Origin: Thiodubiliella sp900128405
GTDB lineage: Bacteria > Pseudomonadota > Gammaproteobacteria > PS1 > Pseudothioglobaceae
NCBI GenBank assembly: GCA_963682085.1
Contig: OY821614.1
Span: 868,001 to 932,000, forward strand
Length of the DNA: 64,000 nt
Direction: 5' to 3'
Of this stretch, positions 16,381-24,863 are shown in pieces (positions within the stretch are counted from its first letter, which is position 1; every line of letters begins with the position of its first letter). The notes beneath the pieces were generated by a model. The model had not been told where the DNA came from and did no database searches. It was given only the letters and a program-made list of their open reading frames with translations. The position numbers were made by a program, and so were the translations under genes.

Positions 16381-17829
16381 ATGAACATCGAAAACATTAA
16401 AATACCGCCAAATTCCATTGAATCGGAGCAATCCGTGCTTGGAGGTTTGTTACTACATAACGAGGCTTGGGATGAAGTGGCAGATGTGTTGGTAACAGAA
16501 GATTTTTACAACACCTCTCACCGTGTTATTTTTGATGCCATTCACATCCTATTGGAACACAATGAGCCTGTGGATATTTTGACGGTTAAAGAACGGCTCA
16601 AAAAAACAGGCGATGAAGAAACGGTGGGTGGTTTTGCTTATTTGGCACAAATTGCTGAAAATACGCCAAGCATTTCAAATATCAAAACCTACGCTCAGCA
16701 TGTGCGTGAACTTTCCGTTTATCGCCAGTTAATTGTAATCAGTCAAGAAATTGCTAATTCTGCTTACCATCCAAAAGACATTGAATTACAAGAATTAATT
16801 GACTTATCTGAAAGAAAAATATTTGAAATTGCAGAACAAATTACCCGTGGCAAGCAAGGGGTTATCAATGTCAAAGACAAAGCAAAAGATGTGGTTAATT
16901 TAGTGCAGGAATGGGCAGAAACAGCGGGGTCGTTAACGGGATTAGAGACAGGCTTTACCGAGTTAGACAAAAAAACCTCAGGTTTACAAAAAGGCGATTT
17001 GATTATTATTGCAGGTCGCCCTTCTATGGGGAAAACAGCATTGGCGATGAACATTGTCGGCAATGTGGCGATTGAGCAAGGCAAGCCAGTATTGGTATTT
17101 TCGCTAGAAATGCCGATTGATGCACTCATCCTTAGGATGATTTCCTCATTTGGACATATTGATAGTAAAAAAATCCGTGCAGGTGAAATGACAGAAACCG
17201 ATTGGAACAGTTTTAGCCATTCAATCAGTGCCATGGAAAAAAACAACATCTTAATTGACGAAACCCCTTCTATTACACCGACAGAAATCCGTGCAAAAGC
17301 CCGTCGGGTCAAAAGACAATATCCAGAATTAGCCGTTATTATGGTGGATTATTTACAACTAATGACGGTGCATGGAAAAAGTGAAAATCGAGTGCAAGAG
17401 ATTTCTGAAATATCCAGATCATTAAAAGCATTAGCCAAAGAAATCAATGTGCCAGTAATCGCCCTATCACAACTTAATCGTGGTGTTGAATCACGCCCCA
17501 AAGCAAACAAAGGGCGTATGCCACAAATGTCAGATTTGCGTGAATCAGGTTCGATTGAGCAAGATGCGGACATTATCGCCTTTGTTTACCGAGATGAGCA
17601 ATATCACGATGAAAGTTACTCCGACCCTGAAGAAATTGGTAAAGCAGATTTAAAAATTGCCAAACACCGTAACGGTGAAACTGGCACCATTAAATTATCG
17701 TGGATTGGAGAATACACCCGTTTTGAAAATCTGGCTCACGATGACCAAATGCAAAATGCACCTGAAGACTGGCAAATAAATGCTGCTGATGCTCACAATG
17801 CACCCAACTTCGAAACAGAAGAATTTTAA
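16381..17829 (+). CDS. dnaB: Replicative DNA helicase DnaB
   Basis: 482 aa. The N-terminal scaffold domain (IPPNSIESEQSVLGGLL) is followed by the RecA-like motor with Walker A GRPSMGKTALAMN near residue 215 and DYLQLM Walker B near residue 323. The SQLNRGVESRPKANKGRMP loop and the DLRESGSIEQDADII arginine-finger region follow. The hexameric helicase unwinds DNA at the fork. No intein is present and the length is normal. The rplI-dnaB-alr order is common in gammaproteobacteria. Confidence 0.97.
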   Translation: MNIENIKIPPNSIESEQSVLGGLLLHNEAWDEVADVLVTEDFYNTSHRVIFDAIHILLEHNEPVDILTVKERLKKTGDEETVGGFAYLAQIAENTPSISNIKTYAQHVRELSVYRQLIVISQEIANSAYHPKDIELQELIDLSERKIFEIAEQITRGKQGVINVKDKAKDVVNLVQEWAETAGSLTGLETGFTELDKKTSGLQKGDLIIIAGRPSMGKTALAMNIVGNVAIEQGKPVLVFSLEMPIDALILRMISSFGHIDSKKIRAGEMTETDWNSFSHSISAMEKNNILIDETPSITPTEIRAKARRVKRQYPELAVIMVDYLQLMTVHGKSENRVQEISEISRSLKALAKEINVPVIALSQLNRGVESRPKANKGRMPQMSDLRESGSIEQDADIIAFVYRDEQYHDESYSDPEEIGKADLKIAKHRNGETGTIKLSWIGEYTRFENLAHDDQMQNAPEDWQINAADAHNAPNFETEEF

Positions 17830-17840
17830 CGCTAAAAAAT

Positions 17841-18887
17841 ATGCCTGCTGTTGCCTTAATTTCCCAATCTGCACTAACGCATAACCTATCCATTGTTAAA
17901 AATAAATCGTCAGCAAAAATAGTCGCCATGGTCAAAGCCAATGCCTACGGTCATCACCTAGATTTGATTACACCCTTAATTAAAAATGCCGATATATTGG
18001 CAGTAAGTGGATTATCAGAAGTTCAGAAATTACGACAAATAACCAGCCAGCCTATTTTATTATTATCAGGCGTTCACTCCTCTCAAGAATTACAACAAGC
18101 CATTGATTTAAAATGTCAAATTGTCATACACCACCCTGCACAAATCGCATTAATTAATAACAACACGCAAGCACTGAGCGTTTGGCTAAAGATTGACACA
18201 GGTATGCACAGGCTTGGCTTATCGGATGACGAATATCGACATTGTTTGTCTAGTTTTAAATCCAATTCACTAATTACCATTGAATGCGTTATGAGTCATT
18301 TTGCCTGTGCAGATGAGTTAAATCATCCAATGAATCCATTGCAACTGGAAACATTTAAACAATTAACCAGTGATACAATCAATCGTTCTATGGCAAATTC
18401 TGCAGCGATTTTGTCAAATCCAGCATCACATTTTGAATTTATACGCCCCGGTATTATGCTCTACGGCGCATCGCCTATTGCAGATAACAATTACAATTTG
18501 CAACCAGTTATGCAACTGTCTGCACCAGTAATAGCAATTAAAACAATTCAAGCAGGCACATCGGTTGGCTATGGTGCAACTTGGGTTGCCGACCAACAAA
18601 CCACAATCGCCATTATTGGCATTGGCTATGGCGATGGCTACCCACGGCACGCAAAAAACGGCACGCCTGTGTTGATTAACGATATTCTGTGTCCCTTAGT
18701 AGGTCGTGTTTCTATGGATATGATAACGATAGATATAGGCAATGCTACAGTGTCAATTGGCGATACAGCAATTTTATGGGGTCATAAAAAACTTCGGGTG
18801 GAAACCGTGGCAAAATATAGTAACACCATTGGTTATGAATTATTAACTGGTATCAGCGGTCGCGTGTCCGTTGTTAGTGGTGAATAA
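17841..18887 (+). CDS. alr: Alanine racemase
   Basis: 348 aa, about 10 residues shorter than E. coli Alr. The PLP lysine is K32 in MVKANAYGH and the second catalytic tyrosine lies in VGYGATW near residue 240. The C-terminal beta domain has GRVSMDMITIDI. It makes D-alanine for peptidoglycan. The gene begins 11 bp after dnaB and ends one base before the next start, so the three genes are probably co-transcribed. Confidence 0.95.
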   Translation: MPAVALISQSALTHNLSIVKNKSSAKIVAMVKANAYGHHLDLITPLIKNADILAVSGLSEVQKLRQITSQPILLLSGVHSSQELQQAIDLKCQIVIHHPAQIALINNNTQALSVWLKIDTGMHRLGLSDDEYRHCLSSFKSNSLITIECVMSHFACADELNHPMNPLQLETFKQLTSDTINRSMANSAAILSNPASHFEFIRPGIMLYGASPIADNNYNLQPVMQLSAPVIAIKTIQAGTSVGYGATWVADQQTTIAIIGIGYGDGYPRHAKNGTPVLINDILCPLVGRVSMDMITIDIGNATVSIGDTAILWGHKKLRVETVAKYSNTIGYELLTGISGRVSVVSGE

Positions 18888-18888
18888 A

Positions 18889-19587
18889 ATGCACCACTTT
18901 ATCCAAATCAGCGATTGTCATATTGATGACACCGAGCAATCATTAGGGGTTAATACTCACCAAAATCTAGCACATGTTATTGATAAAATCGCCCCCATGC
19001 AGAGCGATGCTTTGCTAATTAGTGGCGACTTAACACATCATGGCACACTTACTTCTTACAAAAAATTAAAAAAACTACTTGCCCCTATTCAAAGTAACAT
19101 TTTTGTCCTCGCAGGTAATCATGATGATGCCCACAACCTTGCTACTGTATTTCCAGCGTATTTGTTTAATAAAATATCAATTGGTGCGTGGGAGATTATC
19201 AGCGTTAACTCGGTGCAGGCAAAAAAAACCAGTGGTTATTTAACAAAAGATGTGTTACTTGAATTGGATAAACAACTGAGCAATTCAAAATCCAAATACA
19301 TTTTGGTCGTATTACACCACCCGATTGTGCCAATGTGTAGCACTTGGGATGATTCCCTTTCTCTGGAAAACCCACAGGATTTATTTACAATCCTAGACAA
19401 ATACCTTAAAATACAAGCCGTGTTATTTGGTCATGCTCATGAATCAGCAGAATTTGAAAGAAACGGTTTAAAAATTATTGCCTGCCCGTCAACTGCCGTG
19501 CAATTTACCGATGAAAAACGCATTGGTTTTAATCATTACACGCTACATAATAACGGTCATTTGGAGTATAAAACACAATGGATATAG
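18889..19587 (+). CDS. cpdA: Metallophosphoesterase, CpdA-like cyclic nucleotide phosphodiesterase
   Basis: 232 aa from ATG at 18889 (MHHFIQISDCHIDD), chosen because the upstream extension overlaps alr and lacks family sequence. Calcineurin-like motifs in order are SDCHID, SGDLTHHG, GNHDD, LHHP and FGHAHE. This class hydrolyses 3',5'-cAMP or related phosphodiesters using two metals. The neighbouring YqiB-like gene supports CpdA, because the two sit together in E. coli. The exact substrate is inferred. Confidence 0.82.
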   Translation: MHHFIQISDCHIDDTEQSLGVNTHQNLAHVIDKIAPMQSDALLISGDLTHHGTLTSYKKLKKLLAPIQSNIFVLAGNHDDAHNLATVFPAYLFNKISIGAWEIISVNSVQAKKTSGYLTKDVLLELDKQLSNSKSKYILVVLHHPIVPMCSTWDDSLSLENPQDLFTILDKYLKIQAVLFGHAHESAEFERNGLKIIACPSTAVQFTDEKRIGFNHYTLHNNGHLEYKTQWI

Positions 19588-20036
19588 AAGATAAATTCCT
19601 TAAATCCTTGTATACGCAACACCATTCTAAAACTTACTCAGAAGTATCAGCCTTGTTTGAGTTAAATTATCAAAAGAGTTTAGAGCTTGCTCCCACGCTT
19701 AAAGAAATGACACACGATAGCGTGATATACCATGACAATGAGCAAGATTTGTATTTATTTATTGAAGAAAGAACGCCTTACACAGGGACTTTTGTTCTCA
19801 CACATATCTTAGAATCAGGCACAATCAACCGACCTGATATTAAATTTAAGGTATTTTTTGACGCTAAATTATTAGAAGTGCTGTCGGTTTGTAATGAAAC
19901 CACACTCAATAATTCGCACCCATATCTTGCACAATGCAACGATATGAATATACAGTGGGAACTCAATACTTTTATGGAAAAATGGTTAAATTATTGCTTA
20001 GGAAAATACAAAGGAATGTTATGGCAGACACGGTAG
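19578..20036 (+). CDS. yqiB: YqiB-like DUF1249 protein
   Basis: 152 aa with the N-terminal pattern YSEVSALFELNYQKSLELAP and the C-terminal FMEKWLNYCLGKYKG, both characteristic of the DUF1249/YqiB family. The function is unknown; family members are small cytoplasmic proteins found near cpdA and parE in gammaproteobacteria, as here. It overlaps the phosphodiesterase by 10 bp and the nucleotidase start by 16 bp, indicating translational coupling. Confidence 0.8.
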   Translation: MDIEDKFLKSLYTQHHSKTYSEVSALFELNYQKSLELAPTLKEMTHDSVIYHDNEQDLYLFIEERTPYTGTFVLTHILESGTINRPDIKFKVFFDAKLLEVLSVCNETTLNNSHPYLAQCNDMNIQWELNTFMEKWLNYCLGKYKGMLWQTR

Positions 20037-20941
20037 GCACAAAAAGAAAATTGGTTGTTGCCATTTCATCAAGAGCATTATTTGATTTGGACGAATCCCA
20101 CAAAATCTACAAAGAAAAAGGGGTGGAAGCGTATGCCAAACATCAGCAAGAAAATGAAGGCGTGGTATTAAAACCGGGTGTCGGTTTTACTTTGGTGAAA
20201 AAACTACTGGCTTTAAATAACAAAAATAATCCCATTGATGTTATTTTGCTCTCTCGCAACAGTGCTGATACAGGTTTGCGTATTTTTAATTCAATCGAAC
20301 ATTATGGCTTAAAAATTGAACGGGCTGCCTTTACCCGTGGCGAGCCAACGCACACCTTACTAGATGCCTTTGAAGCAGATTTATTCCTCTCCAGTCATTA
20401 TGAAGATGTGCAAAAAGCACTTGAATCTGGTTTTGCCGCCGCCTCAATAGTCGGCACTGGGTCTAAACACACTCACAAAACACAACTGCGAATCGCCTTT
20501 GACGGTGATGCAGTATTGTTTTCCGATGAGGCGGAAAAAGTCTATCAACAGCACGGTATTGATGCCTTTTCAGAAAATGAAGAAAAATTTGCCAATGTTG
20601 AGCTTAAATCAGGCCCATTCAAATGCTTCTTAAAATCATTACACAATATCCAATCTTCATTTCCAGAGCAAGACAACCCCATTAGAACCGCATTGGTTAC
20701 CGCCAGAGGAGCGCCATCGCACAAACGGGTTATTCACACTATGCGTGCTTGGGATATTCGTATTGATGAATCTTTCTTTTTAGGTGGGCTTGACAAAGGT
20801 ATGTTTTTGAAAAAATTTGGTGCCGATATTTTCTTTGACGATCAGCATCAACATTGTCAATCAGCTGCTCAATATGTTTCTACTGGACATGTGCCAAATG
20901 GTATTGCAAATAAAAACCCTTGTATAAATATAAATTCTTGA
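20021..20941 (+). CDS. 5'-nucleotidase (NT5C1-type family)
   Basis: 306 aa from ATG at 20021, preceded by AAGGA. It shows VVAISSRALFDLDESHKIY near the start, LLSRNSADTGLRIFNSIEHY centrally and ARGAPSHKRVIHTMRAWDI near residue 230, as in the cytosolic 5'-nucleotidase I family (HAD fold). It dephosphorylates nucleoside monophosphates. The last eight residues (NPCININS) and the stop codon come from a copy of the MITE-like repeat that begins at about 20916, so the C-terminus has been replaced or extended by insertion. Confidence 0.85.
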   Translation: MADTVGTKRKLVVAISSRALFDLDESHKIYKEKGVEAYAKHQQENEGVVLKPGVGFTLVKKLLALNNKNNPIDVILLSRNSADTGLRIFNSIEHYGLKIERAAFTRGEPTHTLLDAFEADLFLSSHYEDVQKALESGFAAASIVGTGSKHTHKTQLRIAFDGDAVLFSDEAEKVYQQHGIDAFSENEEKFANVELKSGPFKCFLKSLHNIQSSFPEQDNPIRTALVTARGAPSHKRVIHTMRAWDIRIDESFFLGGLDKGMFLKKFGADIFFDDQHQHCQSAAQYVSTGHVPNGIANKNPCININS

Positions 20942-21019
20942 TGATTATTCATAATTTATGCAAAAATCTCTAATAAAAGAAAATTTTGTGTAAATATGGA
21001 TATTTATACTAAGGTCTCA
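20916..21019. repeat. MITE-like repeat pair overlapping a gene end
   Basis: One copy runs from ACCCTTGTATAAATATAAA to TTTATGCAAAAATCTCT (20916-20971). A second, shorter pair, TTTGTGTAAATATG and TTTATACTAAGGTCTCA, follows up to 21019. The first supplies the stop codon of the nucleotidase gene. Confidence 0.65.
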
Positions 21020-21057
21020 TAAAGTAAAATAAACGCAATTTTTTATTAAACTTTATC

Positions 21058-22326
21058 ATGTCGAACAAAATCAACGCCATTCGTGGAATGAATGACATCC
21101 TTCCCAAGGATTCCACTTTGTGGCTCTCATTAGAAAAAACAATCATTGATTTGTTTGTCTCTTACGGTTTTAAAAACATTCGCACCCCTGTGGTAGAAAA
21201 AACCGATACCTTTCATCGAGCCATCGGAAAAGCAACAGACATTGTGGAAAAAGAAATGTATACTTGGGCAGATTCAAATGGAGATTTATTAAGCCTCAGA
21301 CCTGAAAATACCGCTGGCGTAGTGCGAGCAATGATTGAACATAATTTACCCAGAGAAGGCATTCAAAAAGTATTTTATCAAGGTGCAATGTTTCGCCACG
21401 AACGCCCGCAAAAAGGTCGTTATCGTCAATTTCACCAAGTCGGTGCAGAAGTTTTTGGTGTTGATAATGCCAAAATAGATGCGGAACTCATCGCAATGAC
21501 ACAGACGCTATGGCAAAACCTAGGTTTAAAAAATATTACTTTAGAAATTAACACCCTCGGTTCAGCTGCAGCACGAGCAAATTATCGCATCCTATTAGTA
21601 GATTACTTCACCCAACACAAAAATCAACTGGATGAAGATTCCACTCGGCGTTTAGAGACCAATCCACTCAGAATCTTAGACTCTAAAAATGAAGATTTGC
21701 GTAACTTAATTGAAGCTGCACCGAAATTAATAGATCACCTTGATGAAGCATCTGCTAAGCATTTTGAAGAATTTAAAGCCTATTTAGATTGTTTAAATAT
21801 TACTTATATGATTAACACACGCTTGGTGCGGGGCTTAGATTATTATAATCGCACAGTATTTGAATGGACGACCACCGATTTAGGTGCACAAGGCACAATT
21901 TGTGCAGGCGGTCGTTACGATGGTTTAGTAGAGCAAATGGGAGGCAAGCCCTGCCCTGCCGTTGGCTTTGCCCTAGGGCTAGAACGCTTGATTTTACTAT
22001 TGCAAGAGCAAGGGTTGTCTATCGGCACACCGCCTTTGTCTATTTACATGGTGTCACTAGGTGATAAGGCACAATTAAAATCATTACAAATTGCTGAACA
22101 ACTACGGCAAGCATTACCCGAGATAATCCTCTATAATGACACCTCGCTGAGCAGTTTCAAATCACAATTCAAAAAAGCAGACAAAACCAAAGCAGATTTT
22201 GCAATTATTTTAGGCGAAGAAGAGTTAAACAATAACAAAGTGGCAATTAAGCCCTTAAAAAGCCAAGGTGAACAGCAACAAATGCACCTTGAAGATGCAA
22301 TACAATATTTTAAGAAAGGACAATAA
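21058..22326 (+). CDS. hisS: Histidyl-tRNA synthetase
   Basis: 422 aa class II synthetase. Motif 2 region is FRHERPQKGRYRQFHQVG near residue 115, the histidine-specific loops are LVRGLDYYNRTVFEW near residue 258 and GGRYDGLVEQMGG near residue 287, and the C-terminal anticodon-binding domain is present. It attaches histidine to tRNA-His. The gene heads hisS-yfgM-der, a standard gammaproteobacterial arrangement. It starts 39 bp after a repeat copy, which may therefore lie in the promoter area. Confidence 0.97.
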   Translation: MSNKINAIRGMNDILPKDSTLWLSLEKTIIDLFVSYGFKNIRTPVVEKTDTFHRAIGKATDIVEKEMYTWADSNGDLLSLRPENTAGVVRAMIEHNLPREGIQKVFYQGAMFRHERPQKGRYRQFHQVGAEVFGVDNAKIDAELIAMTQTLWQNLGLKNITLEINTLGSAAARANYRILLVDYFTQHKNQLDEDSTRRLETNPLRILDSKNEDLRNLIEAAPKLIDHLDEASAKHFEEFKAYLDCLNITYMINTRLVRGLDYYNRTVFEWTTTDLGAQGTICAGGRYDGLVEQMGGKPCPAVGFALGLERLILLLQEQGLSIGTPPLSIYMVSLGDKAQLKSLQIAEQLRQALPEIILYNDTSLSSFKSQFKKADKTKADFAIILGEEELNNNKVAIKPLKSQGEQQQMHLEDAIQYFKKGQ

Positions 22327-22329
22327 AAA

Positions 22330-22947
22330 ATGAAAAATTTTATCGAAGTAGGCAAAACCGAAGAAGAGCAAGCCGAGCAAATTAAAAAGTGGATTAAAGG
22401 AAATGCACTGCAAATTATTGCTGGCGTTGCCCTAGGTTTTTCAGGAATTTGGGGATTTGATTATTATGATAATCAACAATACAAGAAAGCCATACAAGCA
22501 CGGACTCACTACCTATCAGTAGCCTTCAATCCAAGTAATATCAAGGATTTAAACACATTAAATGAGCAGTATGCTGACAGCCCTTACACGCAACAAGCGA
22601 CTTTAGTCGCAGCAAAACAAGCGGCAAATAAAGGTGATTACCAAGGTGCATTAGATTATTTGCTCCCACTTGTCAACAGCAAGGATGAATTCACCATGCA
22701 CACTGTAAAGCTTAGAATTGCCAATTTACACTTAGAAATGGGAAACGCCGACCAAGCACTTTCAATATTAAACAACAATACCAATAAAGAATTTAGTGCC
22801 CTATACAACCACATCAAAGGCGATGCTTACTTTGCAAAAAATGACCTTCCCGCCGCCAAAAAACACTACCAACTAGCCTCCAGCAAATTATCCTATAAGT
22901 CAGAATTAAAAAACTTAATCGAAATTAAACTCAACGATATTAATTAA
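22330..22947 (+). CDS. yfgM: YfgM-like inner-membrane TPR protein
   Basis: 205 aa. The cytoplasmic start (FIEVGKTEEEQAEQIKKWIK) is followed by one membrane helix (residues ~29-47) and periplasmic TPR-like helices ending KNLIEIKLNDIN. YfgM is an ancillary partner of the Sec translocon and chaperone network. It lies 3 bp after hisS. In E. coli yfgM is followed by bamB and then der; here der starts 7 bp after yfgM and bamB is absent from the site. Confidence 0.88.
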   Translation: MKNFIEVGKTEEEQAEQIKKWIKGNALQIIAGVALGFSGIWGFDYYDNQQYKKAIQARTHYLSVAFNPSNIKDLNTLNEQYADSPYTQQATLVAAKQAANKGDYQGALDYLLPLVNSKDEFTMHTVKLRIANLHLEMGNADQALSILNNNTNKEFSALYNHIKGDAYFAKNDLPAAKKHYQLASSKLSYKSELKNLIEIKLNDIN

Positions 22948-22954
22948 GTCCTAG

Positions 22955-24349
22955 ATGCCTATTATTTCTCTTGTTGGGCGACCAAATGTTGGTAAGTCTA
23001 CTCTTTTTAATCGCCTAAGTAAATCACGCCAAGCCTTGGTTTCTGATTTTGAAGGGCTGACACGAGACCGTCAATATGCAGAAATTTTGTTCGATGAAGA
23101 CAGTGAAACTTTTGCCACCATTATTGACACAGGTGGCTTAACCCATCAAGATAATGTCATTGACAGTGGCATTCAACTACAAGTGCTAAATGCATTAGAA
23201 GAATCTGATATTATTTATTTTATCGTCAGTAGCAGAGATGGCGTCATTGGCTTAGACAGAGAGATTGCCGCACAACTAAGAAAACTTAAAAAAGACATTG
23301 TTCTGGTTTGCAATAAAGCCGAAGGGCTTAACCCATCCTTAGCAGCAGAATTCTACGAATTAGGTATGGGTGAGCCCATTTTAATCTCCGCAGAACACGG
23401 TCAAGGCATTGGAGATTTAATCGATCACACTCTTCCCCTTTTTCCCAAAACCGAAGCAGTCGAAGAAACGGAAAAAGTCGAAGGCATCGCCGTTGCCGTC
23501 CTCGGCAGACCCAATGTAGGCAAATCCACCTTAATTAACCGCATCCTAGGCGAAGAGCGTGTTTTAGCAATTGACTTACCTGGCACAACCCGTGATAGCA
23601 TCTACATCCCCTTTGAACGCGAAGGACAAACATACACCTTAATTGACACAGCAGGCATTCGCCGCAAGCGTGCCACACATGAAAAAATTGAAATATTTTC
23701 TATCATCAAAGCACGCGAAGCTCTAGAACGCTCCCATGTCGTTATACTCATCCTTGATGCCCACGAAGGTGTTACTGAACAAGACGCAACTTTACTAGGT
23801 ATGATTGCCGACCGAGGTCGAGCCTTATTGATTGTCATTAACAAATGGGACGGCTTAGATGAATACCAAAAACAAGAAGTTAAACGCAAATTAGAAGTTA
23901 AATTGTCCTTTGTTAATTATGCCAGCGTGCATTACATCTCTGCACTACACGGCTCAGGCGTAGGTAAATTATTCGCCCCCATTATCAAAGCCTACACCAA
24001 CGCCAGCACCGAATTTAGCACCCCAGAATTAAACAAAATCCTAGAAAAAGCCAACACCGGACACCAACCACCCCCAGTAAAAGGCAGAAGACTCAAAGTT
24101 AAATATGTCAACCAAACCGACACATTCCCACCAACATTAACCTTTCATGGTAATCACCTAAAAAGCGTCCCAAACGCCTACGACCGCTATTTAAAAAACT
24201 TCTTCATTAACGCATTAAAACTCACCAACACCCCCTTAAAAATCGAATACAAAAGTGGCGACAACCCATTTAAAGGCAAAAAAAATGAATTAAACGCCAG
24301 ACAAATCGCCAAAAAACGCCGTCTAATGAAGTTTATCAAAAAGAAATAA
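22955..24349 (+). CDS. der: Ribosome assembly GTPase Der (EngA)
   Basis: 464 aa with two tandem G domains. The first P-loop GRPNVGKSTLFN is at residue ~8 and the second GRPNVGKSTLINR at ~188, each with its DTGG/DTAGI and NK(A/W)(E/D) motifs, followed by a KH-like C-terminal domain and a lysine-rich end. It acts in 50S subunit maturation. The length and architecture are normal. The downstream region is a repeat array. Confidence 0.97.
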   Translation: MPIISLVGRPNVGKSTLFNRLSKSRQALVSDFEGLTRDRQYAEILFDEDSETFATIIDTGGLTHQDNVIDSGIQLQVLNALEESDIIYFIVSSRDGVIGLDREIAAQLRKLKKDIVLVCNKAEGLNPSLAAEFYELGMGEPILISAEHGQGIGDLIDHTLPLFPKTEAVEETEKVEGIAVAVLGRPNVGKSTLINRILGEERVLAIDLPGTTRDSIYIPFEREGQTYTLIDTAGIRRKRATHEKIEIFSIIKAREALERSHVVILILDAHEGVTEQDATLLGMIADRGRALLIVINKWDGLDEYQKQEVKRKLEVKLSFVNYASVHYISALHGSGVGKLFAPIIKAYTNASTEFSTPELNKILEKANTGHQPPPVKGRRLKVKYVNQTDTFPPTLTFHGNHLKSVPNAYDRYLKNFFINALKLTNTPLKIEYKSGDNPFKGKKNELNARQIAKKRRLMKFIKKK

Positions 24350-24404
24350 CTTTTTTATCCCATTGAATCATAAAAACACAACCAAGCAACCCAAAAAAAA
24401 CCAA

Positions 24405-24645
24405 AAGTAGGGAAGGGTTTGTAACCCTTCCTTTCCCCACCCCAAAAGTAGGGAAGGGTTTGTAACCCTTCCTCCCCTCCACAAGTAGGAATGAATTTAT
24501 AACCCCTCCTTCTCCCCACCCCCCAAGTAGGGAAGGGTTTGTAACCCTTCCTTTTCCCCATTCACCCCCATAAGTATAAAAGAGTTTGTAATCCCTCTTA
24601 GCATCTAAAGTCCAGCTTTGGGAAGGGTTACAAACCCTTCCCTAC
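24405..24645. repeat. Array of GGAAGGGTTTGTAACCCTTCC palindromic repeats
   Basis: Near-identical copies of GTAGGGAAGGGTTTGTAACC(CTTCC) occur at about 24407, 24449 and 24525, with degenerate ones at about 24485 and 24570 and an inverted copy at 24619-24643. Each is an imperfect palindrome able to form a hairpin. They are separated by C-rich linkers. The translated frame (KGYKPFPT) is meaningless. The region 24350-24863 contains no gene. Confidence 0.8.
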
Positions 24646-24690
24646 TTTGTGTTACAGAGTGCCATATATCAGGCTTTGTTAGCCTCTATG

Positions 24691-24709
24691 CATAGTGTGG
24701 GAGCGAAGA
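24691..24709. repeat. Short shared upstream motif
   Basis: CATAGTGTGGGAGCGAAG here and CATAGTGTGGGAACGAG at 34690-34706 both lie about 150 bp upstream of the two sorting-tail cadherin-like genes, after a GGAAGGGTT repeat. The meaning is unknown. Confidence 0.45.
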
Positions 24710-24863
24710 TACTTTGTAAAAAACTCAAAAAACCATAACTCAACGCCTCACACTCCGAACAAAAAAAACCAACTAACAAATCATTAAATGACACTTGCAT
24801 TTGCCATTACTTAAAAAAAATAAAGTAAAATAGCCATTAATTATTATCCTAAGATTCTTTATT

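Noticed and set aside
24355..24561. 68-codon minus-strand frame with KGYKPFPT repeats
   Set aside because: It is a translation of the GGAAGGGTTTGTAACCC palindromic repeat; composition and repetition are explained by the DNA repeat.
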